Positions 37,068-45,834 of a stretch of DNA of 64,000 nucleotides are shown in pieces. Position 1 is the first letter of the stretch; each line of letters begins with the position of its first letter. Under the pieces are notes generated by a model. The model was not told where the DNA came from and ran no database searches. It saw only the letters and a program-made list of their open reading frames with translations. The translations under genes and the position numbers were made by a program. The stretch comes from Zhuqueibacter pondensis (GTDB lineage: Bacteria; Zhuqueibacterota; Zhuqueibacteria; Zhuqueibacterales; Zhuqueibacteraceae), in contig JAPDQK010000015.1 in assembly GCA_034505955.1 (NCBI GenBank), positions 1 through 64,000 on the forward strand. Direction: 5' to 3'.

Positions 37068-38765
37068 TCAGTTGATCACGACGAATTTGGTGGTTTCGTG
37101 AAAGTCGGCTCCCAGCAGTCGAAGAAAATAAACTCCGCTGGCAACACGTTTGCCCGACTCGTCCACACCGTCCCAAATGATGCGATGAGGCCCGGCCGGC
37201 AATTCGCCGAATTGATCAAACCGTTTGACCACGTTCCCATCCTCACGAAAAATTGCCGCTTCGACCCGCATGCGCTGGCGGATGCGAAATGGCACCACCA
37301 GCATCCTTCCCTGTTTCAAACGAAAAGGATTGGGAAACGGTTTCTCGAGTGCGTTGACCAGCCGTTGCTGGCCGAGCAGCAACACTTGCAGCTTGTATAA
37401 AGGCGGCAATTGACTTCCTGTCGCTGTCGGGCTGGCATTGACCACAACGACTGCCACCGTGTCCTCCTTGGCAGGAGCTTCCACATCCATGGAAGTAAGC
37501 CCGTTGATTCGCTGCAGTGAATATTTTTTGGCGTTCTCGCGCGTAATCGCCGTGGTCCGCCATAATGCGACCTCATTCTCAGCAACCGAGGGCTGGATAA
37601 AAAAGCGCGCGCTTTGGCCGGTACGGGTCACTTGATAATAATGCGCGGTAGTTGCAAACAACGCCGCATCAATGGTGGTATCGTGCTTGATCGCGAAGGT
37701 CCTGTCACGAAAATTGATCTGCGGGTAGCTGCGACCCTCGTCAAAATATTGCACAGAATCGGCACGCGTGCCAGTGAAAAAGCACCATTCATAGAACTCG
37801 CCCAGGGCGTCGGTAAAACTCGGCGATCGCAAAACGGTAGTCATCGCCGCCAGTGCGGACTCCTGTTTAATGCGCTGCCAAAGATTGTAAACAATATTAT
37901 CCCGATAGCGAAAACGCTCCGGCTCCAGCCGCTTCACCAAATAATGCAGCCAGATGCAAGAGCCGTACTCGTGCCATCCATCCCTGGTATAGAGCGGCAA
38001 AGAAATATCACGGAACCACCGGGGCAGATAATTCAAATAATCGTTGACATGGTCATAGGCGACATCTTCAAACCAGGTTGAGGACATCTCGAAAAAAAAC
38101 AGATCATCGGAACGAATGCGTATATTGAGCTGAACGCCGTGAAAATATTCATGGGCAACGGTGACGCGCAGACCTTCCAATCCCCTGGTGGCAAATTCAG
38201 CGTAGTCATTGTCAATCACACTAAAGGCCGGACCGCGCTCCTGCGGCGGCAAAAAGTTCCAGTCGGTATATCCATACTGGCTGCCCCTGAAATTCACAAT
38301 ATAAAAATCGTATTCCGGACCGTCAACATTATCATCATCGGCGTGGGGAGCGAAACCCAAAGAATCCACCAGTACGTGATACGCCCGCTCGGCCGCCAAA
38401 CCCGCCTCGTAAACATAATCCGGTACATTCGGTGTGATCGTCGAAGCGCGCGCCACTGCACTATCGCCGGACAGGGTATAATGAAAACGGAACCGGCTGC
38501 TCGGCGTAACGTAGGAAAGCGGCAGCCGTGGCCGGCTTTCAGAAATCTTGAACAAATTCTTCATTGTCGGATCCAGATGGGCCATGGTGTGCATGATGCC
38601 ATGTGCCGTAAAACCGCACTTCAATGGCTGTTCAGATTCTCCGACAAGTGCACGTTGATATTGTTGCAAAATTTGGCGGGAGGCCTCGTCGATTTGACTG
38701 TGGACCCTTGTCGCGTACAGGCAGGCAAAAATCAAATTCCCGAGCAAAAAAACGGCCTTGTTCAT
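37068..38765 (-). CDS. secreted metalloprotease with FlgD-like sorting domain (MXAN_6640 type)
   Basis: The 565-residue protein has a signal peptide (AVFLLGNLIFACLYATRVHS). The protease part carries HExxH in VTVAHEYFHGVQLN, followed by a glutamate-bearing MSSTWFEDVAYD as probable third zinc ligand. The C-terminal 90 residues are a FlgD-like beta domain (FPNPFRLKQGRML, then GPHRIIWDGVDESGKRVASG), the type that sends proteins through type IX-like secretion or to the surface. ATG 38765 is chosen because the signal peptide starts there; it lies two bases after the stop of der. The substrate is unknown. Confidence 0.82.
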   Translation of the reverse strand: MNKAVFLLGNLIFACLYATRVHSQIDEASRQILQQYQRALVGESEQPLKCGFTAHGIMHTMAHLDPTMKNLFKISESRPRLPLSYVTPSSRFRFHYTLSGDSAVARASTITPNVPDYVYEAGLAAERAYHVLVDSLGFAPHADDDNVDGPEYDFYIVNFRGSQYGYTDWNFLPPQERGPAFSVIDNDYAEFATRGLEGLRVTVAHEYFHGVQLNIRIRSDDLFFFEMSSTWFEDVAYDHVNDYLNYLPRWFRDISLPLYTRDGWHEYGSCIWLHYLVKRLEPERFRYRDNIVYNLWQRIKQESALAAMTTVLRSPSFTDALGEFYEWCFFTGTRADSVQYFDEGRSYPQINFRDRTFAIKHDTTIDAALFATTAHYYQVTRTGQSARFFIQPSVAENEVALWRTTAITRENAKKYSLQRINGLTSMDVEAPAKEDTVAVVVVNASPTATGSQLPPLYKLQVLLLGQQRLVNALEKPFPNPFRLKQGRMLVVPFRIRQRMRVEAAIFREDGNVVKRFDQFGELPAGPHRIIWDGVDESGKRVASGVYFLRLLGADFHETTKFVVIN

Positions 38766-38767
38766 GA

Positions 38768-40108
38768 TTACTTTTTCCGAAAGTTGAGCGTCAATGGCAC
38801 ACCGGTAAATCCAAAACGGGCACGCAAACGATTTTCCAAATATTGGCGGTAATTCGCCCGAATCGCAGTCGGATGGTTGCAATAGAAAGCGATCACCGGT
38901 GGCGCATGTTTGACTTGGGTGCAGTACTTGATCTTGACTTCGCGCTGCTCCATGGAGGGCGGTGGATAGTTGCGAACGGCCTCCTGCAGAAACTCATTCA
39001 ACTCTGCCGTGCGCAACTGTTTTTGGCGCTCGCGCTGCACCGCCAGCGCCACATCGAGCAATTTGAACACGCGCTGTCTGGTGATCGCCGAAATAAAAAG
39101 TATCGGCACGTAACTGTAGATGCGCAACGCCTCACGCAATTCCTTTTCAAACTGTCTGGCCGTCGAAGCGTCTTTTTCGATCAAGTCCCATTTGTTGACC
39201 CCGACGACGATGCCTTTTTGGAGGCGGGCGGCTTCGCTGACAATGTGCAAGTCTTGATCGACCGCTTTCTCGAGCGCATCCAGCAAAACGATGGCAACGT
39301 GACAACGACGGATGCTCTCGCGCGTGCGCACGGTGCTGTAATATTCAATTGCCTCCTTGACCCGGGAGGTCTTGCGCAAGCCCGCAGTATCGATGAGCAC
39401 GATTTCCTGCTCTTTGTAACGCATGCGAGTATCGATGGCGTCGCGCGTGGTGCCGGGAATTTCGGTGACGATCACCTGTTCATGCCCGAGCACGGCGTTG
39501 ACAAAGGAGGATTTGCCGACATTGGGCCGGCCGATCACTGCCAGATACAGTGCTTCGGATTTATCGCTTTTATCTTCCTTCTCGCTGCGCGGCTGACGTT
39601 TGGCCGAAACCGGCAGCAACGCCACGAGGCGATCCAAAAAATCTCCCACTTGCCTGCCGCTGGCAGCGGAGATTGGGACCGGATCACCGAGGCCGAGAGC
39701 ATAGAAATCCGCCAACGCCGGCTCATGGGCAGTATCATCAATTTTATTGACCGCCAGCAGCAAAGCTTTTTCACTTTGTCGTAAAATGCGTGCAATCTCG
39801 GCATCGATCGCGGTCACTCCGGTTCGCGCATCCACCACGAACACGACCACCTCCGCTTCGTCGATGGCATCATTCACCTGCCGGAGCACGGCCTGGTCGA
39901 TTGCATTGTCGCTGTCGCTGAAATAGCCGCCGGTATCGACGAGCGTAAATTCATATCCCGCCCAATCGGCCTCGGCATAATTGCGGTCGCGCGTCACACC
40001 GGGCGTTTCGTGCACAATGGCCTCGCGCTTGCGAATGATGCGGTTGAACAGCGTCGATTTGCCGACATTCGGCCGGCCAATGATGGCGACAAGGGGGGTC
40101 TTTTTCAT
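38768..40108 (-). CDS. der: ribosome-assembly GTPase Der (EngA)
   Basis: The 446-residue protein has two GTPase domains, each with a P-loop GRPNVGKS (near residues 10 and 195) and a DTAG/DTGG switch. The C-terminal KH-like domain ends in PLTLNFRKK. It is needed for 50S subunit maturation. ATG 40108 is chosen because the first conserved strand follows directly (LVAIIGRPNVGKSTLF); the open frame upstream lacks matching sequence. Confidence 0.95.
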   Translation of the reverse strand: MKKTPLVAIIGRPNVGKSTLFNRIIRKREAIVHETPGVTRDRNYAEADWAGYEFTLVDTGGYFSDSDNAIDQAVLRQVNDAIDEAEVVVFVVDARTGVTAIDAEIARILRQSEKALLLAVNKIDDTAHEPALADFYALGLGDPVPISAASGRQVGDFLDRLVALLPVSAKRQPRSEKEDKSDKSEALYLAVIGRPNVGKSSFVNAVLGHEQVIVTEIPGTTRDAIDTRMRYKEQEIVLIDTAGLRKTSRVKEAIEYYSTVRTRESIRRCHVAIVLLDALEKAVDQDLHIVSEAARLQKGIVVGVNKWDLIEKDASTARQFEKELREALRIYSYVPILFISAITRQRVFKLLDVALAVQRERQKQLRTAELNEFLQEAVRNYPPPSMEQREVKIKYCTQVKHAPPVIAFYCNHPTAIRANYRQYLENRLRARFGFTGVPLTLNFRKK

Positions 40109-40208
40109 TGTGCTTGCGAAAGAATCTTCATTGTGCGGTTGCCACCATCCAATTCGACTCACCAAGGCAACAGCTTCACCGGTGAACTCCAATCACTGCC
40201 TTTTGCTT

Positions 40209-40847
40209 TCACGCCGTTACCTCCATCATGGTTTCAAATACCTCTCGATTCAACGCAAAGGCGTGATTTGCTTCATCTACTATTTTTTGGCAAGTTGTTT
40301 CATCAACCGGCATGGAATCTAATTGTGCACGGTATTCATCCTTGAATTGTGAGTAATCAGGTATTTGTGGAAATTCATAAAAAGCCATCCCTTGGCGTGA
40401 AGACAAGTTGAATGTGTTGGCGACAATTCGTTTCAACACTTGCCCACCCGATAAATCACCCAGATACCGCGTATAATGATGCGCGACTAATCCCTCGACC
40501 CACTCATCAGAAAGAGCATCTAGGCGCTGAACATAGATTTGGGTTGCCTTGCGGGCTGGCACTTCTTCCCAATGATTGTCTCCATAATAAAAATTGAGAT
40601 CTTGCAAAAGCGCTTGACGGCGATACAATGCGGGGAAGTAGATTTTCCCCAATACCTTGTGCCCATGATGCCGCTCTTGATGTTCTTCCAATGCCGTATA
40701 GATATGAAACAGTTGAACCAAGAACTCGCGATAAACTTCTTTCGATAAGCGACCTTCGAAAAAGTTGCTGATAAACGGCGTATGTTCTGCCAAACGATGC
40801 GCCTCTTTCGTGCCTTCGCGCAAGCGAACTGATAGTGGTAATACCAT
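40209..40847 (-). CDS. heme oxygenase
   Basis: The 212-residue protein opens LREGTKEAHRLAEHTPFISN, with the proximal His, and has HYTRYLGDLSGGQVLKRIV, the distal-helix glycines of the family. It cleaves heme to biliverdin, iron and carbon monoxide, using a ferredoxin or flavodoxin. Both features and the length fit biliverdin-producing enzymes. No heme uptake, bilin reductase or phytochrome genes are seen near it. It stands between der and a remnant gene. Confidence 0.92.
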   Translation of the reverse strand: MVLPLSVRLREGTKEAHRLAEHTPFISNFFEGRLSKEVYREFLVQLFHIYTALEEHQERHHGHKVLGKIYFPALYRRQALLQDLNFYYGDNHWEEVPARKATQIYVQRLDALSDEWVEGLVAHHYTRYLGDLSGGQVLKRIVANTFNLSSRQGMAFYEFPQIPDYSQFKDEYRAQLDSMPVDETTCQKIVDEANHAFALNREVFETMMEVTA

Positions 40848-40862
40848 TAAAATTCGTTCTCC

Positions 40863-41091
40863 TTATTGAGAATGTGCCGATTGTAGACCACCAATATTCG
40901 GCTCCGCCTCAAAGCTTTTAACCGTCTCAAAATCCGAAATTCTTCCAAACTTCAAAAACTCAAAGATGCCGGCAAAATCATTCATCAACGGCACTAGCGG
41001 CACGCCGAGCTTGTCTTGCATCTCGGTGAGCTCCCAATCCATCGAGAAAAATCTGCTTGTCATTCAGCCAGCTTTTCGGTAGGAAGACTGC
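40863..41091 (-). pseudogene. 3' fragment of the DUF512 gene
   Basis: This is the C-terminal 60 or so codons of the DUF512 protein at 41892-43265, with most residues the same (LGVPLVPLMNDFAGIFEFLKF against LGVPVLPLNNDFSGISEFLKF, the shared core). The similarity continues upstream to about 41091 in a different frame, because one extra base near 41041 breaks it. It stops at the end of vapC. It is probably non-functional. Confidence 0.85.
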
Positions 41092-41092
41092 C

Positions 41093-41488
41093 TTATTCAA
41101 ATGGATTGAACAACTGAATATCACAATCCTCGAAATCACGCGTATTTCGTGTCGCGAGCGTCAGATTATGCTCATAAGCCGTGGCAGCAATCAAGAGATC
41201 GGCCTGAGTTCTGACAACGCCCTTTTTCCGGAAATTTCCGCGCAACTCACCGCAGCGCTTCGCAATAGCCAATGTAACGGGCAAAACTTCACTGCCAAAG
41301 CGAAGAAATTTCTCAAACCATTCCCGTTGTTTCGGCGTCTCTTTGTAGGCCAGCCCGCAATAGATTTCTTCAACGGTTATCACACTCACATAAACCAACT
41401 CCTGTGCGCTCAACCATTGTGTGACCTTGGGGGCCGGCTGGCGCTTCATCGCTTCGCTGAGAACGTTTGTATCACAAAGATAGTTCAT
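41093..41488 (-). CDS. vapC: VapC-type PIN-domain toxin
   Basis: The 131-residue PIN-domain protein has the acidic site: Asp in LCDTNVLSEAMK, Glu in TVEEIYCGLAY, Asp in RTQADLLIAATAY and a later Asn/Asp in TLATRNTRDFEDC. These enzymes cleave RNA (often tRNA). The start overlaps the stop of the antitoxin gene by 4 bases (ATGA). The pair lies between an intact gene and a copy of its 3' end. The neutralising partner is encoded next. Confidence 0.92.
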   Translation of the reverse strand: MNYLCDTNVLSEAMKRQPAPKVTQWLSAQELVYVSVITVEEIYCGLAYKETPKQREWFEKFLRFGSEVLPVTLAIAKRCGELRGNFRKKGVVRTQADLLIAATAYEHNLTLATRNTRDFEDCDIQLFNPFE

Positions 41489-41766
41489 TCGGCTATCTCA
41501 AGCATGGCGTTGGGTCGATCCTGGCGAGTTGGCACCTCAATTTCGACAGGTTCAGACTGGTGGATTTCACGCAACTCATCCAAAAGCTCTGCTATGGTTG
41601 GTCGAGCTTGGCGGGCGCGAAGATCCATCAGTTGATTAAAAAAGTTGACATCAACAACGACACTGACCGGTTTGTTTTGCTCATAAACGATTTGCGGCTC
41701 CTGCAAAGACGCACGTATAATCTCCGCAAAGCGGTCTTTCACATCAGTTACAGTCCAGGTTCCCAT
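41485..41766 (-). CDS. vapB: Phd/YefM-type antitoxin
   Basis: The 93-residue protein starts WTVTDVKDRFAEIIRASL with the Phd/YefM DNA-binding fold, then VYEQNKPVSVVVDVNFFNQL, and a C-terminal part (EIEVPTRQDRPNAMLE) that would wrap the toxin. ATG 41766 is chosen since GAGGTG lies upstream. The gene is translationally coupled with the PIN toxin. Such antitoxins usually repress their own operon. Confidence 0.88.
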   Translation of the reverse strand: MGTWTVTDVKDRFAEIIRASLQEPQIVYEQNKPVSVVVDVNFFNQLMDLRARQARPTIAELLDELREIHQSEPVEIEVPTRQDRPNAMLEIAE

Positions 41767-41891
41767 GAGCACACCTCGCACTGTTGGTTATTCTTAGTTG
41801 TGTCCACTCGACCAAATTGCTGGCAACACAAATATAATAAAATCATCGGAGAACTTCAAGTTTCGTTCAGATTCCCATTTCTGAAGCCCAT

Positions 41892-43265
41892 TTAACCCGC
41901 GATATCCGGTTCTGCCTCATAACTTTTAACCAGCTCAAACGCCGAAATTCTTCCAAACTTCAAAAACTCAGAAATCCCGCTAAAATCATTGTTCAACGGT
42001 AACACCGGCACCCCAAGCTGGTCTTGCATTTCGGGCAGCTTCCAATCATCGAGAAAAATCTGTTGGTCATTCAAGCAATTTTTCGGTAGAAAAACCGCCG
42101 CGCCGAGATCACGCTGACTTAGCGCCGCAAAAATATCCTGCCCGGTGAGTAGCCCGGTGACCGTAATGCTTTCGCCGTAAAATTTGTTGGGCACGATCAC
42201 CAGCTCCGGATGAAAGTTTTTGATCTGCTGCAAATGCGGCAGAATGTGCTGCGCCAGAAAATCACCGGCCAACCTCGCGGTCACCAGCGTGACTCTAGCC
42301 GGTCTCGGCAACCGCTTGGGAAAACGCGCGATTTGCCTGTCATTGAAGTCGTCCAACAAATCACGCAACATGCCGACACCGTTTTCCATCTGGTCGAAGG
42401 CATCATAACGGCTGGCCGGCGGGATCGATTCTCCAGCCATAACATAAAATTCATCGGCTGGGTAAACGAAATGCGTGCCGAGGCGCTGTCGAAACTCGGT
42501 GGCAAAATCATCGGCAATGCGCAAGAATTGTTGTGCGTATTCCTTCGTCACCGGCTTGATTGGCGTCAAGCCCTCACGATGCCTGGTCAGCCCAACCGGC
42601 ACGACGGCGACGCTGCGGACTTGCGGATAGAATCCGGCGAGATCCGAAAGCGTTTTGCGCAACACCTCCCCGTCATTGATTCCCGGACAAAGTACGATCT
42701 GCGTGTGCAGTTCGATGCCGTTTTGCGTGAGATAAGTGAATTTATCGAGCAGCCGGTCGTCGAATTTGATGCCGAGCAGAAATTTTCTCACTGCCGAATC
42801 CGTGGCGTGAACGGAGATGAACAAGGGCGTCAAACGCTGGCGCACGATGCGCTCCAAATCGGCGCGGGACAGGTTGCTGAGGGTCACATAATGGCCGGAG
42901 AGAAACGAGAGCCGAAAATCTTCATCGCGAAAATACAGGGGCGAGCGCATGCCAGCCGGATTTTGATCGACGAAACAAAAAATGCAGTCGTTGCCACAGC
43001 CCCGGATTTTCAACGGCGCAAAATTCAGGCCGAGGGTATCATCGAAATGTTTTTCGATCGCGAAAACCAGGAGCTCATCTCCGCGACGCACTTCGACCTC
43101 GACGATCTCATCCGCAGTGAGAAAACGATAATCGAGAATATCCCGCACCGGCTCACCGTTGATGCGCAGCAGATCATCACCCGGCCGCAATCCAGCCTCG
43201 AGACCGGTGCTGTTGTCATCAATCGAAATAATTTTCAATCGAACTCCACAAGAGTAATCACTCAT
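41892..43265 (-). CDS. DUF512 radical SAM protein with PDZ-like N-terminus
   Basis: The 457-residue protein starts with a PDZ-like segment (SIDDNSTGLEAGLRPGDDLL), then a radical-SAM-like iron-sulphur motif with its three cysteines in RGCGNDCIFCFVDQNPAGMR (Cys about residues 94, 98 and 101). A DUF512 domain follows. The family is widespread and its reaction is unknown. ATG 43265 is chosen because the conserved N-terminus begins there; a longer frame exists. Its last 60 or so codons are repeated 1 kb downstream as a fragment. Confidence 0.88.
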   Translation of the reverse strand: MSDYSCGVRLKIISIDDNSTGLEAGLRPGDDLLRINGEPVRDILDYRFLTADEIVEVEVRRGDELLVFAIEKHFDDTLGLNFAPLKIRGCGNDCIFCFVDQNPAGMRSPLYFRDEDFRLSFLSGHYVTLSNLSRADLERIVRQRLTPLFISVHATDSAVRKFLLGIKFDDRLLDKFTYLTQNGIELHTQIVLCPGINDGEVLRKTLSDLAGFYPQVRSVAVVPVGLTRHREGLTPIKPVTKEYAQQFLRIADDFATEFRQRLGTHFVYPADEFYVMAGESIPPASRYDAFDQMENGVGMLRDLLDDFNDRQIARFPKRLPRPARVTLVTARLAGDFLAQHILPHLQQIKNFHPELVIVPNKFYGESITVTGLLTGQDIFAALSQRDLGAAVFLPKNCLNDQQIFLDDWKLPEMQDQLGVPVLPLNNDFSGISEFLKFGRISAFELVKSYEAEPDIAG

Positions 43266-43637
43266 CCCGCACCGTCGGGAAAACAGCTCACGGAAACAGT
43301 AAATGAATTGACAGGATCTTTTACTTTCCGCGTAAGTTTCTTTCCGTGAGCCCCAAAACAACAATCGGGGAGTGTTTAAAATTTACGAATTTAAAAGGTT
43401 GCAGTCAATTCAATTTTCTTGAACTCGGTCATTGCTTGGTTATTGGTGGACCATATACCCCACCCTTTCATGCTCGCAAGCATTTTCACCAACATGAGCA
43501 CTGTTCTTATGTTCAGGAAGATGCTATGCAGAATGACATCCGTGGGAATTATTATTTATTCCACAGGAAAGTGAGGCATTACCGAGCCGAGAACATCGTT
43601 TTTCAAAAACGCCCGTCACGCAATGACCAGGCTCGTT
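43266..43637. other. intergenic stretch with dispersed repeat copy 2
   Basis: These 372 bases have no gene that I can support. The 43469-43580 block is shared with 24064-24190. The rest is AT-rich; it separates the DUF512 gene from the decarboxylase gene and should hold the DUF512 promoter. Confidence 0.6.
43469..43580. repeat. dispersed intergenic repeat, copy 2
   Basis: This is the counterpart of 24064-24190. The shared blocks include TCATGCTCGCAAGCAT and CAGAATGACATCCG. It lacks the middle segment with GGACGCAGTCT present in copy 1. Confidence 0.8.
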
Positions 43638-45047
43638 TTAGAGTGTTTGTTCCAATTCTCTCGCCGCTGCTTTGATCATCTCAAACGCCTCTTCCACCTC
43701 GGCCTGATGCGTGCGGAAGCTGAGTATGCACACACGAATCACGAACGCGCCGTTGAGCAGGGTGCTGGAGAGAAAGAGCTTTTTACTTTTGACGATGTTT
43801 TCGAGCAGCCGGCGGTTGAAGGTTTCGATGTCGCCGCGCTGGGGACGATAGCGAAAGGTGATGACGGAGAGATCGGGAACGGAAAGGCATTCGAAGCCGG
43901 GCTCTGTGAGAAAGTGGTGATACATCCATTGCGTGAGCTGCAGCTTTTCGGCGAGATTTTCACGAAAGGCTTGCACACCAAAAAGTTTCAAGGGCAGCCA
44001 AACTTGCAAGCCGCGAAAGGAGCGTGACAGTTCCGGCGAGTATTCGGCAAAGTTGGTTTCACCTTCAGGCGTGAATTGATCTTGCATGTAATCAGCCGTG
44101 AGCGTATGAGCGCGGCGCAAACATTCGCCGTCTTTCACCAGCAGGCTGCCGCAGCCATACGGCGTGAACAGTCCTTTGTGCGGATCGAGCACCATTGAGT
44201 CGGAAAGCTCGATGCCGGCGAGCTTGCGTTTGCCCTCGTCGCACAAATTGAAAAAGCCGCCATACGCGCCGTCAATATGATACCAGAGCGAAAACCGCCG
44301 ACTGATTTCCGCGAGGTCAGGTAATGGATCAACCGCGCCGGTGTTGGTGGTGCCGGCATTGCCGACGACGAGAAACGGCTTGAAGCCTTTTTCAAGATCG
44401 GCTTTGATTGCTGTTTCAAAACGTTCGGGGACGGCGCGAAAATTTTCATCCGGCGGCAGCAGGCGCAGATTCTTCTCCGGAATGCCGGCGAGCATCGCCG
44501 CTTTCATGACGCAATGATGGGTTTGATCGGAGCAGTATAAAGTTCCTTTCGCGATATCGTCGCCGAGAATATGTTTGCGTGCCGCAACGATGGCACTGAA
44601 ATTGGCAAGCGAGCCGCCGGTGGTCATGATACCGCGCGCCGAAGCTGGATAGCCCATCCATTGCGCGAACCATTCGAGCACGTTGGCTTCGAGCCGCGCC
44701 GCGGCCGGAGCGGCGTACCACACGCCGACGTAACGGTTGGTGGCGGCGGCGAGAAAATCCGCAATCGCAGAAGGATACAGACCGCCGCCGGGGATGTAAC
44801 CCATGTACGCCGGATGTGCGGTGTTGATGGACACCGGAATGACGCGCTCCATGAGAAATTTCAAGAGAGTGTCGAAATCCATGCCGGTTTCAGGAGGCGG
44901 CTCGCGCAACGCTTTGGCAATTTCTGCGATATTGTCCAAATTTGAGCGCGGGGAATCGGGCAACGTTGCAATGTGATCGACGACGGCGCGGAGGCAGGTT
45001 TCACCCATCCGCTGCATGGCTTCTGGCGAGAGCTCGAGATTCTTCAT
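43638..45047 (-). CDS. group II PLP-dependent decarboxylase (aromatic L-amino acid type)
   Basis: The 469-residue protein has the PLP site HIDGAYGGFFNLCDEGK and DPHKGLFTPYGCGSLLVKD, with the Schiff-base lysine in DPHKG. The upstream TTGGSLANFSAIVAARKHIL and YCSDQTHHCVMKAAMLAGI are family hallmarks. It is near the length of tyrosine and tryptophan decarboxylases. The exact amino acid is not clear. Its product would be a biogenic amine. It is followed by a pair of small genes. Confidence 0.88.
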   Translation of the reverse strand: MKNLELSPEAMQRMGETCLRAVVDHIATLPDSPRSNLDNIAEIAKALREPPPETGMDFDTLLKFLMERVIPVSINTAHPAYMGYIPGGGLYPSAIADFLAAATNRYVGVWYAAPAAARLEANVLEWFAQWMGYPASARGIMTTGGSLANFSAIVAARKHILGDDIAKGTLYCSDQTHHCVMKAAMLAGIPEKNLRLLPPDENFRAVPERFETAIKADLEKGFKPFLVVGNAGTTNTGAVDPLPDLAEISRRFSLWYHIDGAYGGFFNLCDEGKRKLAGIELSDSMVLDPHKGLFTPYGCGSLLVKDGECLRRAHTLTADYMQDQFTPEGETNFAEYSPELSRSFRGLQVWLPLKLFGVQAFRENLAEKLQLTQWMYHHFLTEPGFECLSVPDLSVITFRYRPQRGDIETFNRRLLENIVKSKKLFLSSTLLNGAFVIRVCILSFRTHQAEVEEAFEMIKAAARELEQTL

Positions 45048-45055
45048 AAAACAAA

Positions 45056-45331
45056 CTATGCCACTACCGCAGGAGCTTCCGAGATGACTACACTTACATG
45101 GTAACCCAACCGATGTAAAAAATTTTCACAATCTTCCCAGCTCATGCCAAATGCTCTCACATCGCTAAGACCGAGGCGACTGACAATATCACGAAGTGTT
45201 TGATAGTCATTTTCATCAAAGTCGGCCTCCATCATCGCGCGCTCTGCCCAATCCACCAATTCGGCTAATGTGACACGGTGATGCAGGAATTCAATGAGCT
45301 TTTGGGCAACATCATGGCGTGTGATGATCAT
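45056..45331 (-). CDS. conserved hypothetical protein, second gene of a pair
   Basis: The 91-residue protein is helical, reading ITRHDVAQKLIEFLHHRVTL and AELVDWAERAMMEADFDEND, with a later WEDCENFLHRLGYHV. I do not recognise a named family, but the sequence looks conserved (many Trp, Asp and Leu in a regular pattern). ATG 45331 overlaps the stop of the upstream gene by 4 bases. It ends just before the decarboxylase gene's start. A toxin-antitoxin-like pair is possible, without direct evidence. Confidence 0.6.
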   Translation of the reverse strand: MIITRHDVAQKLIEFLHHRVTLAELVDWAERAMMEADFDENDYQTLRDIVSRLGLSDVRAFGMSWEDCENFLHRLGYHVSVVISEAPAVVA

Positions 45332-45588
45332 AATTTATCTCCCTGAATTTTAATGTGGCCTCTGTCTGCCGGATATTTTTCATGAATCTCTACTAAACGA
45401 TCGCTATGATCATAAATTTCTTGATAAAACCTGATTATCTGCTCTGAAGAATCCACTTCTTTTACATAACGGGCTTTCCAACCATGATGCCCTTTAACTT
45501 CGTAGAAGTAACGGCGACCTCCGTCGGGCAATTCTTCCCAAGCACCGAATTTTTTCTCATTTTCCCGGCGTTTGTGTTCATCCGTCAT
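45328..45588 (-). CDS. conserved hypothetical protein, first gene of a pair
   Basis: The 86-residue protein has an N-terminal charged part (MTDEHKRRENEKKFGAWEEL), a GGRRYFYEVKGHHGWKARYV strand group and a VEIHEKYPADRGHIKI end. I know no name. It is coupled to the downstream gene by ATGA. Both are very short and soluble. Nothing else in the cluster points to a function. Confidence 0.6.
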   Translation of the reverse strand: MTDEHKRRENEKKFGAWEELPDGGRRYFYEVKGHHGWKARYVKEVDSSEQIIRFYQEIYDHSDRLVEIHEKYPADRGHIKIQGDKL

Positions 45589-45834
45589 AAGCCTATATCA
45601 CGATTTTCCTGATATTCTTAGCCTCAATTTATGCTTTCCGATTTCTTCCCGTTGCTATTAGCCAATATACAAATTCTCTTTTATTTGTCAAGCGATTGCT
45701 TTATCCATTGAGAATCTGTGCATTACAAAAACGCAACAAAAACACTTGACTTTAAGCCGGAGATTTGACAACGTTCATTGCTTGCCAGTTCAGCTTGAAA
45801 TAAATGAACCTCATTTCCGAGGAGGAGCAAACTG

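Noticed and set aside
42210..43349. 379-codon + frame opposite the DUF512 gene
   Set aside because: The DUF512 reading with its cysteine motif is convincing; the + frame has none.
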